A DNA stretch of 64,000 nt from the NCBI RefSeq assembly GCF_000169175.1, contig NZ_AAWS01000004.1:186001-250000 (forward strand), given 5' to 3'. The notes under the pieces were generated by a model, which made no database searches, had not been told where the DNA came from, and worked only from the letters and a program-made list of their open reading frames with translations. Numbering within the stretch: position 1 is the stretch's first letter; each line of letters starts with the position of its first letter. The position numbers and the translations under genes were made by a program. The stretch comes from Microscilla marina ATCC 23134 (GTDB lineage Bacteria > Bacteroidota > Bacteroidia > Cytophagales > Microscillaceae). This document shows, one piece after another, positions 45,696 to 55,242 of this stretch.

Positions 45696-46553
45696 TTATG
45701 CCTGAATTACTACCTGAGCATTGAGCCATTCTACACTGTCAGCCCAAAGCGAATCCTTAAATTTTTCTCTGAAAAAGCCAAAATGATCAATTCGATTGAC
45801 ACCTAAATCCTGAGGAGCCAGGTGACGATGCGTAATATCCGCTTTGTTGTAGCGGTTGAGCAATGCTTTTACTGCCCTGATTGGGGCATATCCATCATCG
45901 GTAAAACTCCACGAAAGCAAGGGTACTTCCAGTTCGCTGTGTTGCTTGGGTACTTCAAAATCATACGCAAACAAGTAATCGGGATGGCTTCCCCATTGGC
46001 TCCACTCTATTGCCACTCCTTTGGGCAGGTTTTCAAACATCCCCAGTTTTTTTGCCGGAAAATAACCAAACAACTTAGCCAGGTAGGGAAGCATATACTT
46101 CCAGAAAAACTTAAGTTTAGTCCTGCCTTTATCCCAGTAAGCCCAGTTGCCCACTTGCGAAGCTACCAGCATAATTGCCTGTACCTTTTGGCAAGAAGGA
46201 GCCAACCCTAATGCTTGCCCACCTACACTGTGTCCTATAGCAGTGAGCGGCAAATTGGGGTGTTGTACAGTGGCGTATTCGATCATTGTATTGACATCTA
46301 CAATGCCCCACTGGTGAATACTTGCCTCAAAACCTCGCAACGATTTTGGGCTTGACCCACCAATGCCACGATAGTCGTAACTGTATACTTGAAACCCTTC
46401 ATTTGCCAAAAATGCAGCAAACTTATTATAGTACTGTCTGAGTACTCCCATTGCGGAGTTAATCATTACCACCGCTTTAGGAGCGCCTGCCGGGTTAAAC
46501 GATGTAACCGCAAGCGGGTGGCCATCAGGGGTTGTTATTTTTAATTCTTGCAT
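45696..46553 (-). CDS. Alpha/beta hydrolase
   Basis: A 285-residue serine hydrolase-fold protein. YDYRGIGGSSPKSL (about 55-68) precedes the nucleophile elbow AIGHSVGGQALGLAP (Ser about 109). A lid-like helical region follows (about 140-180), then WSFTDDGYAPIRAV with the likely Asp and RIDHFGFFR with the His (about 262). Esterase or lipase activity is likely, substrate unknown. It follows the DUF1569-like gene after 36 bp, in the probable TetR-controlled operon. Confidence 0.85.
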   Translation of the reverse strand: MQELKITTPDGHPLAVTSFNPAGAPKAVVMINSAMGVLRQYYNKFAAFLANEGFQVYSYDYRGIGGSSPKSLRGFEASIHQWGIVDVNTMIEYATVQHPNLPLTAIGHSVGGQALGLAPSCQKVQAIMLVASQVGNWAYWDKGRTKLKFFWKYMLPYLAKLFGYFPAKKLGMFENLPKGVAIEWSQWGSHPDYLFAYDFEVPKQHSELEVPLLSWSFTDDGYAPIRAVKALLNRYNKADITHRHLAPQDLGVNRIDHFGFFREKFKDSLWADSVEWLNAQVVIQA

Positions 46554-46589
46554 CAGTGTTGTGTGTGAATGAATATTGTTGGTTTTATT

Positions 46590-47048
46590 TTACATCAAGT
46601 CAAATTGCTTCAAATGATGACGGTAGTGTTTGTTGTGCAATCGTTGTAATTCGTCAAAAGACAATGCCCCCATAGTTGGATTATAAGGTTGTAAGTCAGG
46701 GTTTTGTGCAAAAGCCTGATAGAACCATTCTATAGCCTCAATCGCTGCTTCACGGGCTTCGTCAAAAGTAGCATAGTGCAGACCTTCCAGTTTACCTGTC
46801 TTTGTATCATTCTTTTTAAACTCCCCTTCATTGACAAAAGCCTTAAACTTGAGTTGTCCTTCGGTAGGTTCAGCAGGTGGAGCGCCGTATTGTTTGACAC
46901 TTGCTTTAGTGATTTTAGCCAAGTGTTCGAGCATGTGTTGGGCAGTCATCATACCCCACTGAGGGGTTGCATCTACTTGAAGGTTTTGGAGTATGTTGGG
47001 TACTTGAGTAGTCAAAAACTCCCGATGACTGACAGTTGTGTTCATCAT
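46590..47048 (-). CDS. DUF1569/DinB-like protein
   Basis: A 152-residue helical protein. GMMTAQHMLEHLAKI (about 32-46) and LQRLHNKHYRHHLKQFDLM at the C-terminus carry the spaced histidines of the DinB/DUF1569 four-helix-bundle fold, which usually binds a metal. Some DinB-like enzymes transfer thiols; the activity here is unknown. It lies second in the probable operon, 85 bp after the DUF4442-like gene. Confidence 0.75.
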   Translation of the reverse strand: MMNTTVSHREFLTTQVPNILQNLQVDATPQWGMMTAQHMLEHLAKITKASVKQYGAPPAEPTEGQLKFKAFVNEGEFKKNDTKTGKLEGLHYATFDEAREAAIEAIEWFYQAFAQNPDLQPYNPTMGALSFDELQRLHNKHYRHHLKQFDLM

Positions 47049-47133
47049 AGTATATTGTGTTTTGTTGATTGGTTATTCATTCTTATGAGCTTAAGCCAAT
47101 AGCCGTTTTTGACTTTTAATTACTTGTTGCTAT

Positions 47134-47652
47134 TTACTTAGCTGTTTCCATCGCAGGTTTTTTCTTATTTTTAGGAATCCATGCCCACAACATCTCACAT
47201 TCTACAGGTACCACCCCTGCCTCATCAGTTACCACCACTTTTACCAATACCTCCCCTTTGTCTTCGCTGTGTAGCAATTGTCTTTGTTCGGGGGTAAGTG
47301 TCGCAATTGCTTTCATTGCGCCTTGCGATCGTTTTACATAATTTACCTTCATTGTTTTCATCAAAGGCAGTTTGTCATCCGGCAGGTTCATGCCTACCAT
47401 CATTCCTGTAGCAGTTTCGGCAAGTAGTGCAGTAGCTGCGGCATGTATTTGTTTGATATGATTGCGAACTTTCTTGCGGTTCTTGAGCGTAATTATTACC
47501 TCTTCAGTGGTCATTTTTTCAAACCTGATTCCAGCCGTTCCTACAAATGGCACAGTGCGCCCTATAGTCCAGGAAAGCAAAGGTTTGTACCAGGATTTAG
47601 GGTAGCTTTCCAGCTTTTTTACCGCGCGTTGTAATCTATTAGGCTTTGTCAT
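47134..47652 (-). CDS. DUF4442 hotdog-fold protein
   Basis: A 172-residue protein of the DUF4442 type (thioesterase-like single hotdog). NRKKVRNHIKQIHAAATALL (about 58-77) followed by ETATGMMVGMNLP is the central-helix region, and MKTMKVNYVKRSQGAMKAIA the following strands. Acyl-CoA thioester binding or hydrolysis is likely. Two copies of a TetR-type operator lie upstream (47662-47677 and 47769-47784), so this is probably the first gene of the regulated operon. Confidence 0.8.
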   Translation of the reverse strand: MTKPNRLQRAVKKLESYPKSWYKPLLSWTIGRTVPFVGTAGIRFEKMTTEEVIITLKNRKKVRNHIKQIHAAATALLAETATGMMVGMNLPDDKLPLMKTMKVNYVKRSQGAMKAIATLTPEQRQLLHSEDKGEVLVKVVVTDEAGVVPVECEMLWAWIPKNKKKPAMETAK

Positions 47653-47661
47653 ATTAATTTA

Positions 47662-47677
47662 TTGAATAGTCATTAAA
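47662..47677. promoter_or_regulatory. TetR-type operator, site 1
   Basis: TTGAATAGTCATTAAA, a one-sided-imperfect copy of the TTGAA-N6-TTCAA palindrome, 10 bp upstream of the DUF4442 start codon. Confidence 0.55.
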
Positions 47678-47768
47678 AAATATATAAGCTTTATTGTTCT
47701 TACTCTGTGCTTTCTTTCAGGTTTTTCAACAATTTTACACTTATGGGTATATTTTGTAAATAAATTTA

Positions 47769-47784
47769 TTGAACAGTCATTCAA
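47769..47784. promoter_or_regulatory. TetR-type operator, site 2
   Basis: TTGAACAGTCATTCAA, with perfect outer half-sites TTGAA/TTCAA, 117 bp upstream of the DUF4442 start. It is flanked by TTTA and TTTT like the other sites. Confidence 0.65.
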
Positions 47785-47868
47785 TTTTTAATGCAAAAAA
47801 TAATTGTCAAACTGCTATTTGTCTCCAAGTTCTAAAAAACAATTTAACAATCATGGCTTACTTATGGG

Positions 47869-48426
47869 CTAATCGAGTAACCTCGCTCCCCTGTCAAGGG
47901 CTTTAAAAAAATACTTGGGATCGTTATAGAGCCTCATCAACATAATGCCACCCTCTACATCCTGCACTGCTTGTTCAGCTTTTTCTATGGCAATGGCTTC
48001 TACATATTTTTCTTTGAGCAAATGGGCATTGGCGGCAATCCAATCATCAAAAAAGGCACGTATAACCGGGATAAACTGTGGTTGATCTTGTACCATCTCT
48101 AATACCGTGTTTGCCATAATACAGCCACCTTCGGCTCTTAAGAAGACATCTCTGGTGATCTCTACCATTTCGTTGAGTCGTTCACGTACTGGTTTATCTT
48201 CTTGATAAGCAATACAAAACACCTTACGGTTAAAATACCCATGTACTGCTTTTAGTATTTCTTCCAGCAAGTGTTCTTTACTTTTAAAGTAATAGTAAAA
48301 CAACGATTGTTTAATGCCGCAAGCTTCTGCCAGCTTTTTAATACCTGTATTGTAATAACCGTCTTTTCGAAATACTTCCAGACAGGTAGATATCATCTCC
48401 TTCTTTACGTCAGTATTCTTAGACAT
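47869..48426 (-). CDS. TetR-family transcriptional regulator
   Basis: A 185-residue TetR regulator starting MSKNTDVKKE (ATG at 48426). The N-terminal HTH spans about 8-52: ISTCLEVFRKDGYYNTGIKK, then ACGIKQSLFYYYFKSKEHLL. The C-terminal ligand domain contains GCIMANTVLEMV. A 16-bp palindrome 47 bp upstream of its start also occurs twice before the DUF4442 gene, so it likely represses itself and that operon. The ligand may be an acyl-CoA or fatty acid, judging only from the thioesterase-like target. Confidence 0.9.
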   Translation of the reverse strand: MSKNTDVKKEMISTCLEVFRKDGYYNTGIKKLAEACGIKQSLFYYYFKSKEHLLEEILKAVHGYFNRKVFCIAYQEDKPVRERLNEMVEITRDVFLRAEGGCIMANTVLEMVQDQPQFIPVIRAFFDDWIAANAHLLKEKYVEAIAIEKAEQAVQDVEGGIMLMRLYNDPKYFFKALDRGARLLD

Positions 48427-48472
48427 AACATTTAATATAAAGTGATTTTTCTGATAGTCGCACAATTATTTA

Positions 48473-48488
48473 TTGAACGATCATTCAA
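48473..48488. promoter_or_regulatory. TetR-type operator, site 3
   Basis: TTGAACGATCATTCAA, a palindrome with perfect half-sites, upstream of the tetR-type gene. It differs from site 2 at two central positions. Confidence 0.65.
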
Positions 48489-48657
48489 ATTTATAAAAAC
48501 TTCTCTGAAACTCAAAAAATATCTTTTGGAAGTAGTGTAAGGTTGAGGCTTATTTGATTTTTTTTGATGAAACTGTAATAATAATTAACCAAGTGTGACT
48601 AATCTTTCAGATATTTAACACCAATCAAACCCATTTTATAAAACTTAAATTACTCTA

Positions 48658-49380
48658 ATGAAAAAATATTTTTCTTTATTAATAGCCTTGTTGCTGATAA
48701 ATGCCGGAGTTTGTGTGCAAGCCCAAACAGTAGACAAAATATTGAATAGTTATTTTGAAAATACTGGAGGAAAAGCCAAATGGAATAAACTGAACTCGAT
48801 GATTATGGAGGGAAAAGTAGAGGCGCAAGGGCAGCAATTTCCGGTAAAAATGTATAACCAACGTCCTAATTTTCAGCGTATGGAAATGGTGTTTCAGGGC
48901 AAAACTATAGTACAACGTGCTTATGACGGCAAAGATGCCTGGGCGTCTAACCCTATTGCTGGCAAAACGGTAAAATTGCCCGAAGAACAAGCCAAAGAGT
49001 TAGCCGAAGATATGTTCGAGCCTGCTTACCTTAATTATAAGACCAAAGGGCATAAGATAGTGCTTGATGGTAAAGAAGAGATAGAAGGTACTGAGTGTAA
49101 CAAGCTAAAGTTAACCAAAAAGAATGGCGACGTAGAGTACTTGTTTTTTGACACCGAAAGCAATGTATTATTAATGCAACGAACTACCGTAAAACAAGGG
49201 CCTTCTAAAGGTACCCAAATAGACTCTTTTATGAGTGACTACAAAGAAGTAGGTGGTTTGATGATACCTCATGCTTTGACTCAAAAGATGGGTACCAACA
49301 CGTTTACAGTTACTATGGATAAGATTACGTTGAATTCTAAGATTGATAAGAGCTTGTTTTCTTTCCCCAAAAAGAAATAA
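48658..49380 (+). CDS. LolA-like exported protein, copy 1
   Basis: A 240-residue protein with a signal peptide (ends VQAQ, about residue 23). The mature part is a single curved beta-sheet-type domain of the LolA/LppX lipoprotein-carrier-like superfamily: MEGKVEAQGQQFPVKMYNQR, AYDGKDAWASNP and LFFDTESNVLLMQ. Family members bind lipids or lipoprotein acyl chains in the periplasm. It is homologous to the next gene; a 143-bp gap separates the two. Confidence 0.75.
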   Translation: MKKYFSLLIALLLINAGVCVQAQTVDKILNSYFENTGGKAKWNKLNSMIMEGKVEAQGQQFPVKMYNQRPNFQRMEMVFQGKTIVQRAYDGKDAWASNPIAGKTVKLPEEQAKELAEDMFEPAYLNYKTKGHKIVLDGKEEIEGTECNKLKLTKKNGDVEYLFFDTESNVLLMQRTTVKQGPSKGTQIDSFMSDYKEVGGLMIPHALTQKMGTNTFTVTMDKITLNSKIDKSLFSFPKKK

Positions 49381-49523
49381 AATAAACACTCAATAAACAT
49401 TTGACTCCCTTTAATCAGCTACTTGCTCCTTTTATTGGCAGGTTTACCCACTTACAATGGCGGGGAAGTGTTTTCATTGGTAGTTTTAGTGATAGATTAA
49501 ATCATTAGATACACACTACAATA

Positions 49524-50270
49524 ATGAAAAAACATACCTGGGTTATTCGTGGAATTTTATTGGGAGTTTATTGCCTGGTGGCACAATTGACTTATGCCCA
49601 AACACTCAAAGAGGTCATTGCATTGCACCAAAAGAGTGTGCAAACTACTTCGAAGTCAAAGCTTACCTCTATGGTACTCAAAGGTACAACTACCATGGGA
49701 GGGATGGAGTTTGCGACTCAAGTATATCGAAAAGCACCTCATTTTTTTAAGGTGGAGGTGACTATACAGGGCAAAACTCTGGTCAATGCGTATGATGGGG
49801 TCAATGCCTGGAAAATTTACCCTTTTCCAGGAGGCAGTGATAAACCTCAGTATATGGCAGGCGCCGCAAAAACAAGTACAATCATAGATGCTGACTTTGA
49901 CTATGAGTTTATCAATGCCGCTAAAAAAGGACACAAGGCAACCTTGGAAGGTACCGAAGAGGTAGAAGGCACTACTTGTTATAAAATAAAAGTGGTGAGA
50001 AAAGACCAACAGGTAAAGGCTTTCTTTTTGGATACAGATTCAGGGGTTTTGATTATGGTAAGAGGCAAGTCGGTACACCCAATGAAGCCTGATGTATTGG
50101 TAGAAAAAGAAACTTACCAAAGCGATTTCAAAGAAGTGGAGGGTTATATGATTGCCCACTATATGGAAGAGCGTATCGATGGAAAAGTAATTGCCAAAAT
50201 GCAGTTTGACAGCGTTCAGGTAAATGAAAAAATCTCTAATAAAATATTTACATTTTCTGAAAAGCAATGA
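49524..50270 (+). CDS. LolA-like exported protein, copy 2
   Basis: A 248-residue paralogue of the preceding gene, with a signal peptide ending LTYAQ. Shared blocks include LTSMVLKGTTTMGGMEFATQ, NAYDGVNAWKIYPFPGG, then EGTTCYKIKVVRKD and FLDTDSGVLIMVRG. The two proteins are clearly related but well diverged, so the duplication is old. A strong terminator follows (50320-50370), separating it from the VPS10-type gene. Confidence 0.75.
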   Translation: MKKHTWVIRGILLGVYCLVAQLTYAQTLKEVIALHQKSVQTTSKSKLTSMVLKGTTTMGGMEFATQVYRKAPHFFKVEVTIQGKTLVNAYDGVNAWKIYPFPGGSDKPQYMAGAAKTSTIIDADFDYEFINAAKKGHKATLEGTEEVEGTTCYKIKVVRKDQQVKAFFLDTDSGVLIMVRGKSVHPMKPDVLVEKETYQSDFKEVEGYMIAHYMEERIDGKVIAKMQFDSVQVNEKISNKIFTFSEKQ

Positions 50271-50319
50271 GGTATTTGATGTTGTCAAACGGAGCAGTAG
50301 ATATAATATAAATAACAAT

Positions 50320-50370
50320 TGTCAGGCAATGAAGTAGCGAAGGCATACTTGGTTGCCTGACATTTTTTTT
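50320..50370 (+). terminator. Terminator after LolA-like pair
   Basis: TGTCAGGCAA pairs with TTGCCTGACA and is followed by eight T's. Confidence 0.85.
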
Positions 50371-50397
50371 GAAAAAAGAAACTTAAACTTCTCTGAA

Positions 50398-53300
50398 ATG
50401 AATATCATACAAAAAACCAAGTGGGCAATGCTTGTTTGGTGTGGAGTGCTATGGGCTGGAATGATTACTACCTACGCCCAAACCAAAAAGCCGCTTAAAG
50501 GAGGTAAAATATTTGGAACGATGCAAGCGCGTCATATCGGACCAGCAGTAATGAGTGGGCGGGTAAGTGATATTGATGGGGTAAACAGTGACCCTAAAAC
50601 TTTTTATGTAGGTACGGCGGGCGGCGGAGTATGGAAAACCACCAGTGGAGGTGTTAACTTTCGTCCTGTTTTCGACAAGCACTCACAATCTATAGGTAAG
50701 GTAACTGTTGACCAGCAAAACCCTAAAACTATTTGGGTAGGTACTGGCGAGCCTTGGGTACGCAATAGTGTATCGGTGGGTACAGGTTTGTATAAGACTA
50801 ACGATGGAGGTAAAAACTGGAAGTTGATGGGGTTTAAAGACTCAGAACGTATCAGCGAGATTATTGTACACCCCAAAAACTCTGATATTGTGTATGTGGG
50901 AGTATTGGGGCATTTGTGGGATGCACACAAAACCCGTGGAGTGTATAAAACCGAAGATGGAGGCAAAACTTGGAAACAGTTGTTATATGTAGACGAAAAT
51001 ACTGGATTGGCTGATATGGCAATGGACGCCAAAAACCCAGAGGTAATTTATGCTTCTATGTGGCAGTTTCGTCGCTCTCCTGACTTTTTTGAGTCTGGTG
51101 GCAAAGGCAGTGCCTTGTATAAAACAACCGATGGAGGCAAAACCTGGAAAAAAATCCACAATGGTTTTCCTAAAGGCATATTGGGGCGTATGGCTGTACA
51201 ATCGGCTCCTTCTAAACCAAATATAGTGTATGCTACTGTAGAGTCAGAAAAGAGAGCAAAAAATGGTTTGTATAAGTCTACCGATGGTGGCGCTAACTGG
51301 AAGCTGATTAATACTGATTTTGGGGTAGTAGTACGTCCTTTTTATTTTGCTCGCTTGGTGGTAGACCCAAAAGACGAAAATAAAGTCTTTAAAATGGGGC
51401 TAAACCTCATTATAAGTAAAGATGGTGGCAAGCGTTTCCGTACGGTGGGCAGTGGTGTACACTCTGACATGCACGCAGTGTGGGTAAATCCACAAAATAC
51501 TAAGAACATATTGGTAGGCACTGATGGTGGCGTGTATCAGTCGTTTGATGATGGAATGTTTTTTATGCACTTGAAAAACCTTCCAATCTCTCAGTTTTAC
51601 CGCGTAAGCGTAGACAATGAGCGCCCTTATAATGTGTACGGAGGCTTGCAAGACAATGGGAGTTGGGTAGGTCCTTCTCGCTCGTCTAATGGCGTGCAAA
51701 ATCGTGACTGGAGTAACCTGGGAGGGGGTGATGGTTTTGTTGCAATGCGTCATCCTAAAAACAAAAACCTGGTATACTGCGAAATGCAAGGGGGTAAAAT
51801 GTGGCGTTATAACCTAAGTTCTGGGCAACGAAAGACTATTACTCCAATGCCTCAGCAAAACGATCCTAAATATCGTTTTAACTGGAACACACCTGCCATA
51901 TTAAGTGTACACAACCCCAATAGGTTGTATATGGGGAGCCAGTTTTTGCACATTTCAAATGACAATGGTGAATCGTGGAAAAAAATCTCGCCTGATTTAA
52001 CTACCAATAGCCCCAAACGACAACGACGTGCATCGGGTGGGCTTACACCCGACGTATCGGCTGCCGAAACCAATACTACTATTTTTACAATTAGCGAATC
52101 GGTACTGGACGAAAAAGTGATATGGGTAGGCACTGATGATGGTCACCTACAGGTGACTACAGATGGTGGTAAAAACTGGATGAACACTACACCTAATATT
52201 AAGGGGTTACCCAAAAACACTTGGTGTAGTAGTGTAGAAGCCAGTCGTTTTGATAAAAACACAGCGTATGCTACTTTTGACGGACATCGTACTGGAGACA
52301 AAAAAGCGTATGTATACCAAACGACCGATGGGGGTAAAACCTGGAAGCCGCTTGCTACAGCTGATATTAAAGGCTATGCCCATGTGATTCGTGAAGACCT
52401 GAAAAGCCGTGATTTATTATTTTTGGGTACTGAGCTGGGCTTGTATATAAGCATAGATCAAGGCAAGAATTGGTCACGTTTTAAAAACAATTTGCCTATG
52501 GTAAGCATTCGTGATATGGTATTACAAGCCGACGAAGATGACCTGGTAATGGGTACGCACGGACGGGGTATTATTATTATAGATGATATTTCTCCTTTGC
52601 GAAAAATAACTCCTGAAATAGCTAGTAAAAAACTTTACTTTCTAAAGTCTAAGCCTATCATCATCCGCTCTTTGGGTGGAGGGCAAGAGTTTCCTGGAGC
52701 AGCCGAGTTTGTGGGTGAAAACCCTAACCCTGCTGGAAAAATCATCTATTTTCAGAAAAAACGCCACATTTTTGGTTCTATGAAAATAGAGATATTTGAC
52801 GCTAAAGGTAATAAAGTGAGTACTGTGCCTGCAGCTAAAAGTGCAGGGCTCAATGTGGTATACTGGAATCCTCGTCTGAAGGCTCCGAAAACGCCCAAGG
52901 CCAAAACCTTTACTTTTGGGGCATTCAATGGTCCATTATTGCCCGAAGGTACTTATACAGTAAAGCTAACCAAAGGCAAAGACAAGTTTGAAACGACTAT
53001 AGAGGTAAAAACAGACCCCAATTCACCTTACACCGCAGCAGACCGCAAGGCTTACCAACAAACTACGATGCGTTTGTACAACCTGATAGAAAAGTTGGCA
53101 TATACTGCCAATGTAGTACAAACGATTATGAAAGATGCCACTGCTAAAGCTAAAAACGAGGCAAAAGGCAACAAACGTTTGGTGAAAAAGCTCAAGGCAA
53201 TGTCAAATGAAATGGCCAAGTTTAACAGTGAGTTGGTGATTACCAGTGGCGACAATTATACAGACAGTGCTGAAGAACGTTTGAACGAAAAGTTAGCAGC

Positions 53301-53514
53301 ATTGTATGGCGAAATTAGCGGCTACAGTGGTCGTCCGTCAAAAGACCAACTGCAACGTGTTGATGTATTGGAGAAAAAGGTAGAAGCTGCTTATCAGCGT
53401 ATGTTGAAGATTAAAAGTAAAGAGCTGAAAAGTATGAATGACCGATTGGCAAAAGCCAAAATAGGAGAGATTAAAGTAAAAACTATGGAAGAGTTTAAGA
53501 AGAGCGATAAATAG
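50398..53514 (+). CDS. VPS10/sortilin-type beta-propeller protein, exported
   Basis: A 1038-residue protein; I chose the ATG at 50398 because the open frame upstream runs through a terminator. A signal peptide (ends about TTYAQT) is followed by a long region of Asp-box/BNR repeats: DGGKNWK, DGGKTWK, DGGANWK, DNGESWK and others between about 70 and 720, typical of the Sortilin/VPS10-like ten-bladed propeller. The C-terminal 300 residues contain an immunoglobulin-like part (GTYTVKLTKGKDKFE) and a helical end. Such proteins are often annotated as glycosyl hydrolases, but catalysis is unproven. It likely acts in the periplasm or outside the cell. Confidence 0.82.
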   Translation: MNIIQKTKWAMLVWCGVLWAGMITTYAQTKKPLKGGKIFGTMQARHIGPAVMSGRVSDIDGVNSDPKTFYVGTAGGGVWKTTSGGVNFRPVFDKHSQSIGKVTVDQQNPKTIWVGTGEPWVRNSVSVGTGLYKTNDGGKNWKLMGFKDSERISEIIVHPKNSDIVYVGVLGHLWDAHKTRGVYKTEDGGKTWKQLLYVDENTGLADMAMDAKNPEVIYASMWQFRRSPDFFESGGKGSALYKTTDGGKTWKKIHNGFPKGILGRMAVQSAPSKPNIVYATVESEKRAKNGLYKSTDGGANWKLINTDFGVVVRPFYFARLVVDPKDENKVFKMGLNLIISKDGGKRFRTVGSGVHSDMHAVWVNPQNTKNILVGTDGGVYQSFDDGMFFMHLKNLPISQFYRVSVDNERPYNVYGGLQDNGSWVGPSRSSNGVQNRDWSNLGGGDGFVAMRHPKNKNLVYCEMQGGKMWRYNLSSGQRKTITPMPQQNDPKYRFNWNTPAILSVHNPNRLYMGSQFLHISNDNGESWKKISPDLTTNSPKRQRRASGGLTPDVSAAETNTTIFTISESVLDEKVIWVGTDDGHLQVTTDGGKNWMNTTPNIKGLPKNTWCSSVEASRFDKNTAYATFDGHRTGDKKAYVYQTTDGGKTWKPLATADIKGYAHVIREDLKSRDLLFLGTELGLYISIDQGKNWSRFKNNLPMVSIRDMVLQADEDDLVMGTHGRGIIIIDDISPLRKITPEIASKKLYFLKSKPIIIRSLGGGQEFPGAAEFVGENPNPAGKIIYFQKKRHIFGSMKIEIFDAKGNKVSTVPAAKSAGLNVVYWNPRLKAPKTPKAKTFTFGAFNGPLLPEGTYTVKLTKGKDKFETTIEVKTDPNSPYTAADRKAYQQTTMRLYNLIEKLAYTANVVQTIMKDATAKAKNEAKGNKRLVKKLKAMSNEMAKFNSELVITSGDNYTDSAEERLNEKLAALYGEISGYSGRPSKDQLQRVDVLEKKVEAAYQRMLKIKSKELKSMNDRLAKAKIGEIKVKTMEEFKKSDK

Positions 53515-53545
53515 GCATTTCTTTTACTGACACCTTATAAACAGG

Positions 53546-53576
53546 CCCTGTTCATTGAGTTGAGCAGGGTTTTTAT
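53546..53576 (+). terminator. Terminator of VPS10-type gene
   Basis: CCCTGTTCA pairs with TGAGCAGGG (one mismatch), followed by TTTTT. Confidence 0.75.
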
Positions 53577-53597
53577 ATTTGTGGAAGAGTACTAAAG

Positions 53598-53634
53598 TAA
53601 AAAACGAGACCCTAACAGAATCTCGTTTTTCTTT
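53598..53634 (+). terminator. Hairpin at start of repeat unit 1
   Basis: AAAAACGAGA and TCTCGTTTTT form a 10-bp stem around an 11-nt loop, followed by CTTT. The same hairpin recurs at about 54052, 54646 and 55240. Confidence 0.7.
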
Positions 53635-54351
53635 CCTAACCACAAAGCTTATTAAATATCTTTGATTAATATATATTCAAACGAAAGACCAAAAGCGTTT
53701 TTGCTTAAAAACTATTTTGTAAGTAGTTGGTAGTCAGTGAAATAAAATTTAAATTTTCTGTTTTATCGAAAGTGAAAGAGGTGCAAAATAGCGGTTTTTA
53801 TACGTTATCTCGTAATGATTGCGTTATTTCGTTAGTAGGGGTAATGTGATTGCCCTCATGTGTAATCGTTTATCGGAATGCTTGCTACATCATTTAGAAA
53901 ACAACACCAGTACTACGCTCCGCGAAGGTCTTACCGCAGGGTGATCTGAGCAATGCTATTCGAAACCTAATAAACGACTTTTGTAAGACTTGTTGGAGTG
54001 GATTGGTCATACACAGATAAAACAGGAGAGCATTTCAGAAAGGCACTAAAGTAAAAAACGAGACCCTAGTAGAATCTCGTTTTTCTTTCCTAACCACAAA
54101 GCTTATTAAATATCTTTGGTTACTATATATTCAAACGAAAGACCAAAAGCATTTTTGCTTAAAAAATATTTTTTAAGTAGTTGGTAGTCAGTGAAATAAA
54201 ATTTAAATTTTCTGTTTTATCGAAAGTGAAAGAGGTGCAAAATAGCGGTTTTTATACGTTATTTCGTAATGATTGCGGTATTTCGTTAGTAGGGGTAATG
54301 TGATTGCCCTCATGTGTAATCGTTTATCGGAATGCTTGCTCCATCATTTAG

Positions 54352-54648
54352 AAAACAACACCAGTACTACCCTCCGCAAAGGTCTTACCACAGGGTGACC
54401 TGAGCAATGCTATTCGAAACCTGATAAACGACTTTTGTAAGAATTTCTTGGTTGGCAATTGTTCCGTTATTCGCCGGAATAGCCAGGCTTATTGGTCAGG
54501 CTGGCGCCTACCCTCCGAGAAGGCCTTACCGCAGGGTGACCTGAGCAATGCCATTCGAAACCTAATAAACGACTTTTGTAAGATTTGTTGGAGTGGGTTG
54601 GTCATACACAGTGAAACAGGAGAGCATTTCAGAAAGGCACTAAAGTAA
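54352..54648 (+). other. Open frame with internal repeat in array unit 2
   Basis: This frame is open for 98 codons between a TAG and the TAA at the unit boundary, but has no ATG near its beginning (a TTG at 54448 gives 66 residues). It reads LPSAKVLPQGDLSNAIRNLI...DFCK, a 20-residue spacer, then LPSEKALPQGDLSNAIRNLI...DFCK. The 47-codon internal repeat is exactly in frame. GDLxxAIxxLI recalls helical effector-associated modules. Without a start it may be a gene relic. Confidence 0.35.
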
Positions 54649-54945
54649 AAAACGAGACCCTAACAGAATCTCGTTTTTCTTTCCTAACCACAAAGCTTAT
54701 TAAATATCTTTGATTACTATATATTCAAACGAAAGACCAAAAGCATTTTTGCTTAAAAAATATTTTTTAAGTAGTTGATAGTCAGTGAAATAAATTTTCA
54801 TTTTTCTGTTTTATCAAAAATGGAAGCGTTACAAAACAGTAGTTTTTATACGTTATTTCGTAATGGTTGCGGTATTTCGTTAGTAGGGGTAATGTGATTG
54901 CCCTCATGTGTAATCGTTTATCGGAATGCTTGCTCCATCATTTAG

Positions 54946-55242
54946 AAAACAACACCAGTACTACCCTCCGCAAAGGTCTTACCACAGGGTGACCTGAGCA
55001 ATGCTATTCGAAACCTGATAAACGACTTTTGTAAGAATTTCTTGGTTGGTAATTGTTCCGTTATTCGCCGGAATAGCCAGGCTTATTGGTCAGGCTGGCG
55101 CCTACCCTCCGAGAAGGCCTTACCGCAGGGTGACCTGAGCAATGCCATTCGAAACCTAATAAACGACTTTTGTAAGATTTGTTGGAGTGGGTTGGTCATA
55201 CACAGTGAAACAGGAGAGCATTTCAGAAAGGCACTAAAGTAA
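54946..55242 (+). other. Open frame with internal repeat in array unit 3
   Basis: Same frame, length and amino-acid content as the one at 54352-54648, ending GEHFRKALK. One silent base change is visible in the spacer (GGC to GGT). It again lacks an ATG. Confidence 0.35.

Noticed and set aside
50353-50397. Upstream extension of the VPS10-type gene
   Set aside because: The frame runs through the T-run of a strong terminator; the ATG at 50398 begins close to a signal peptide.
54352-55242. Reverse transcriptase motif suggested by LPQGDLSN
   Set aside because: The other RT motifs, above all the YxDD box, are absent and the frame is too short.
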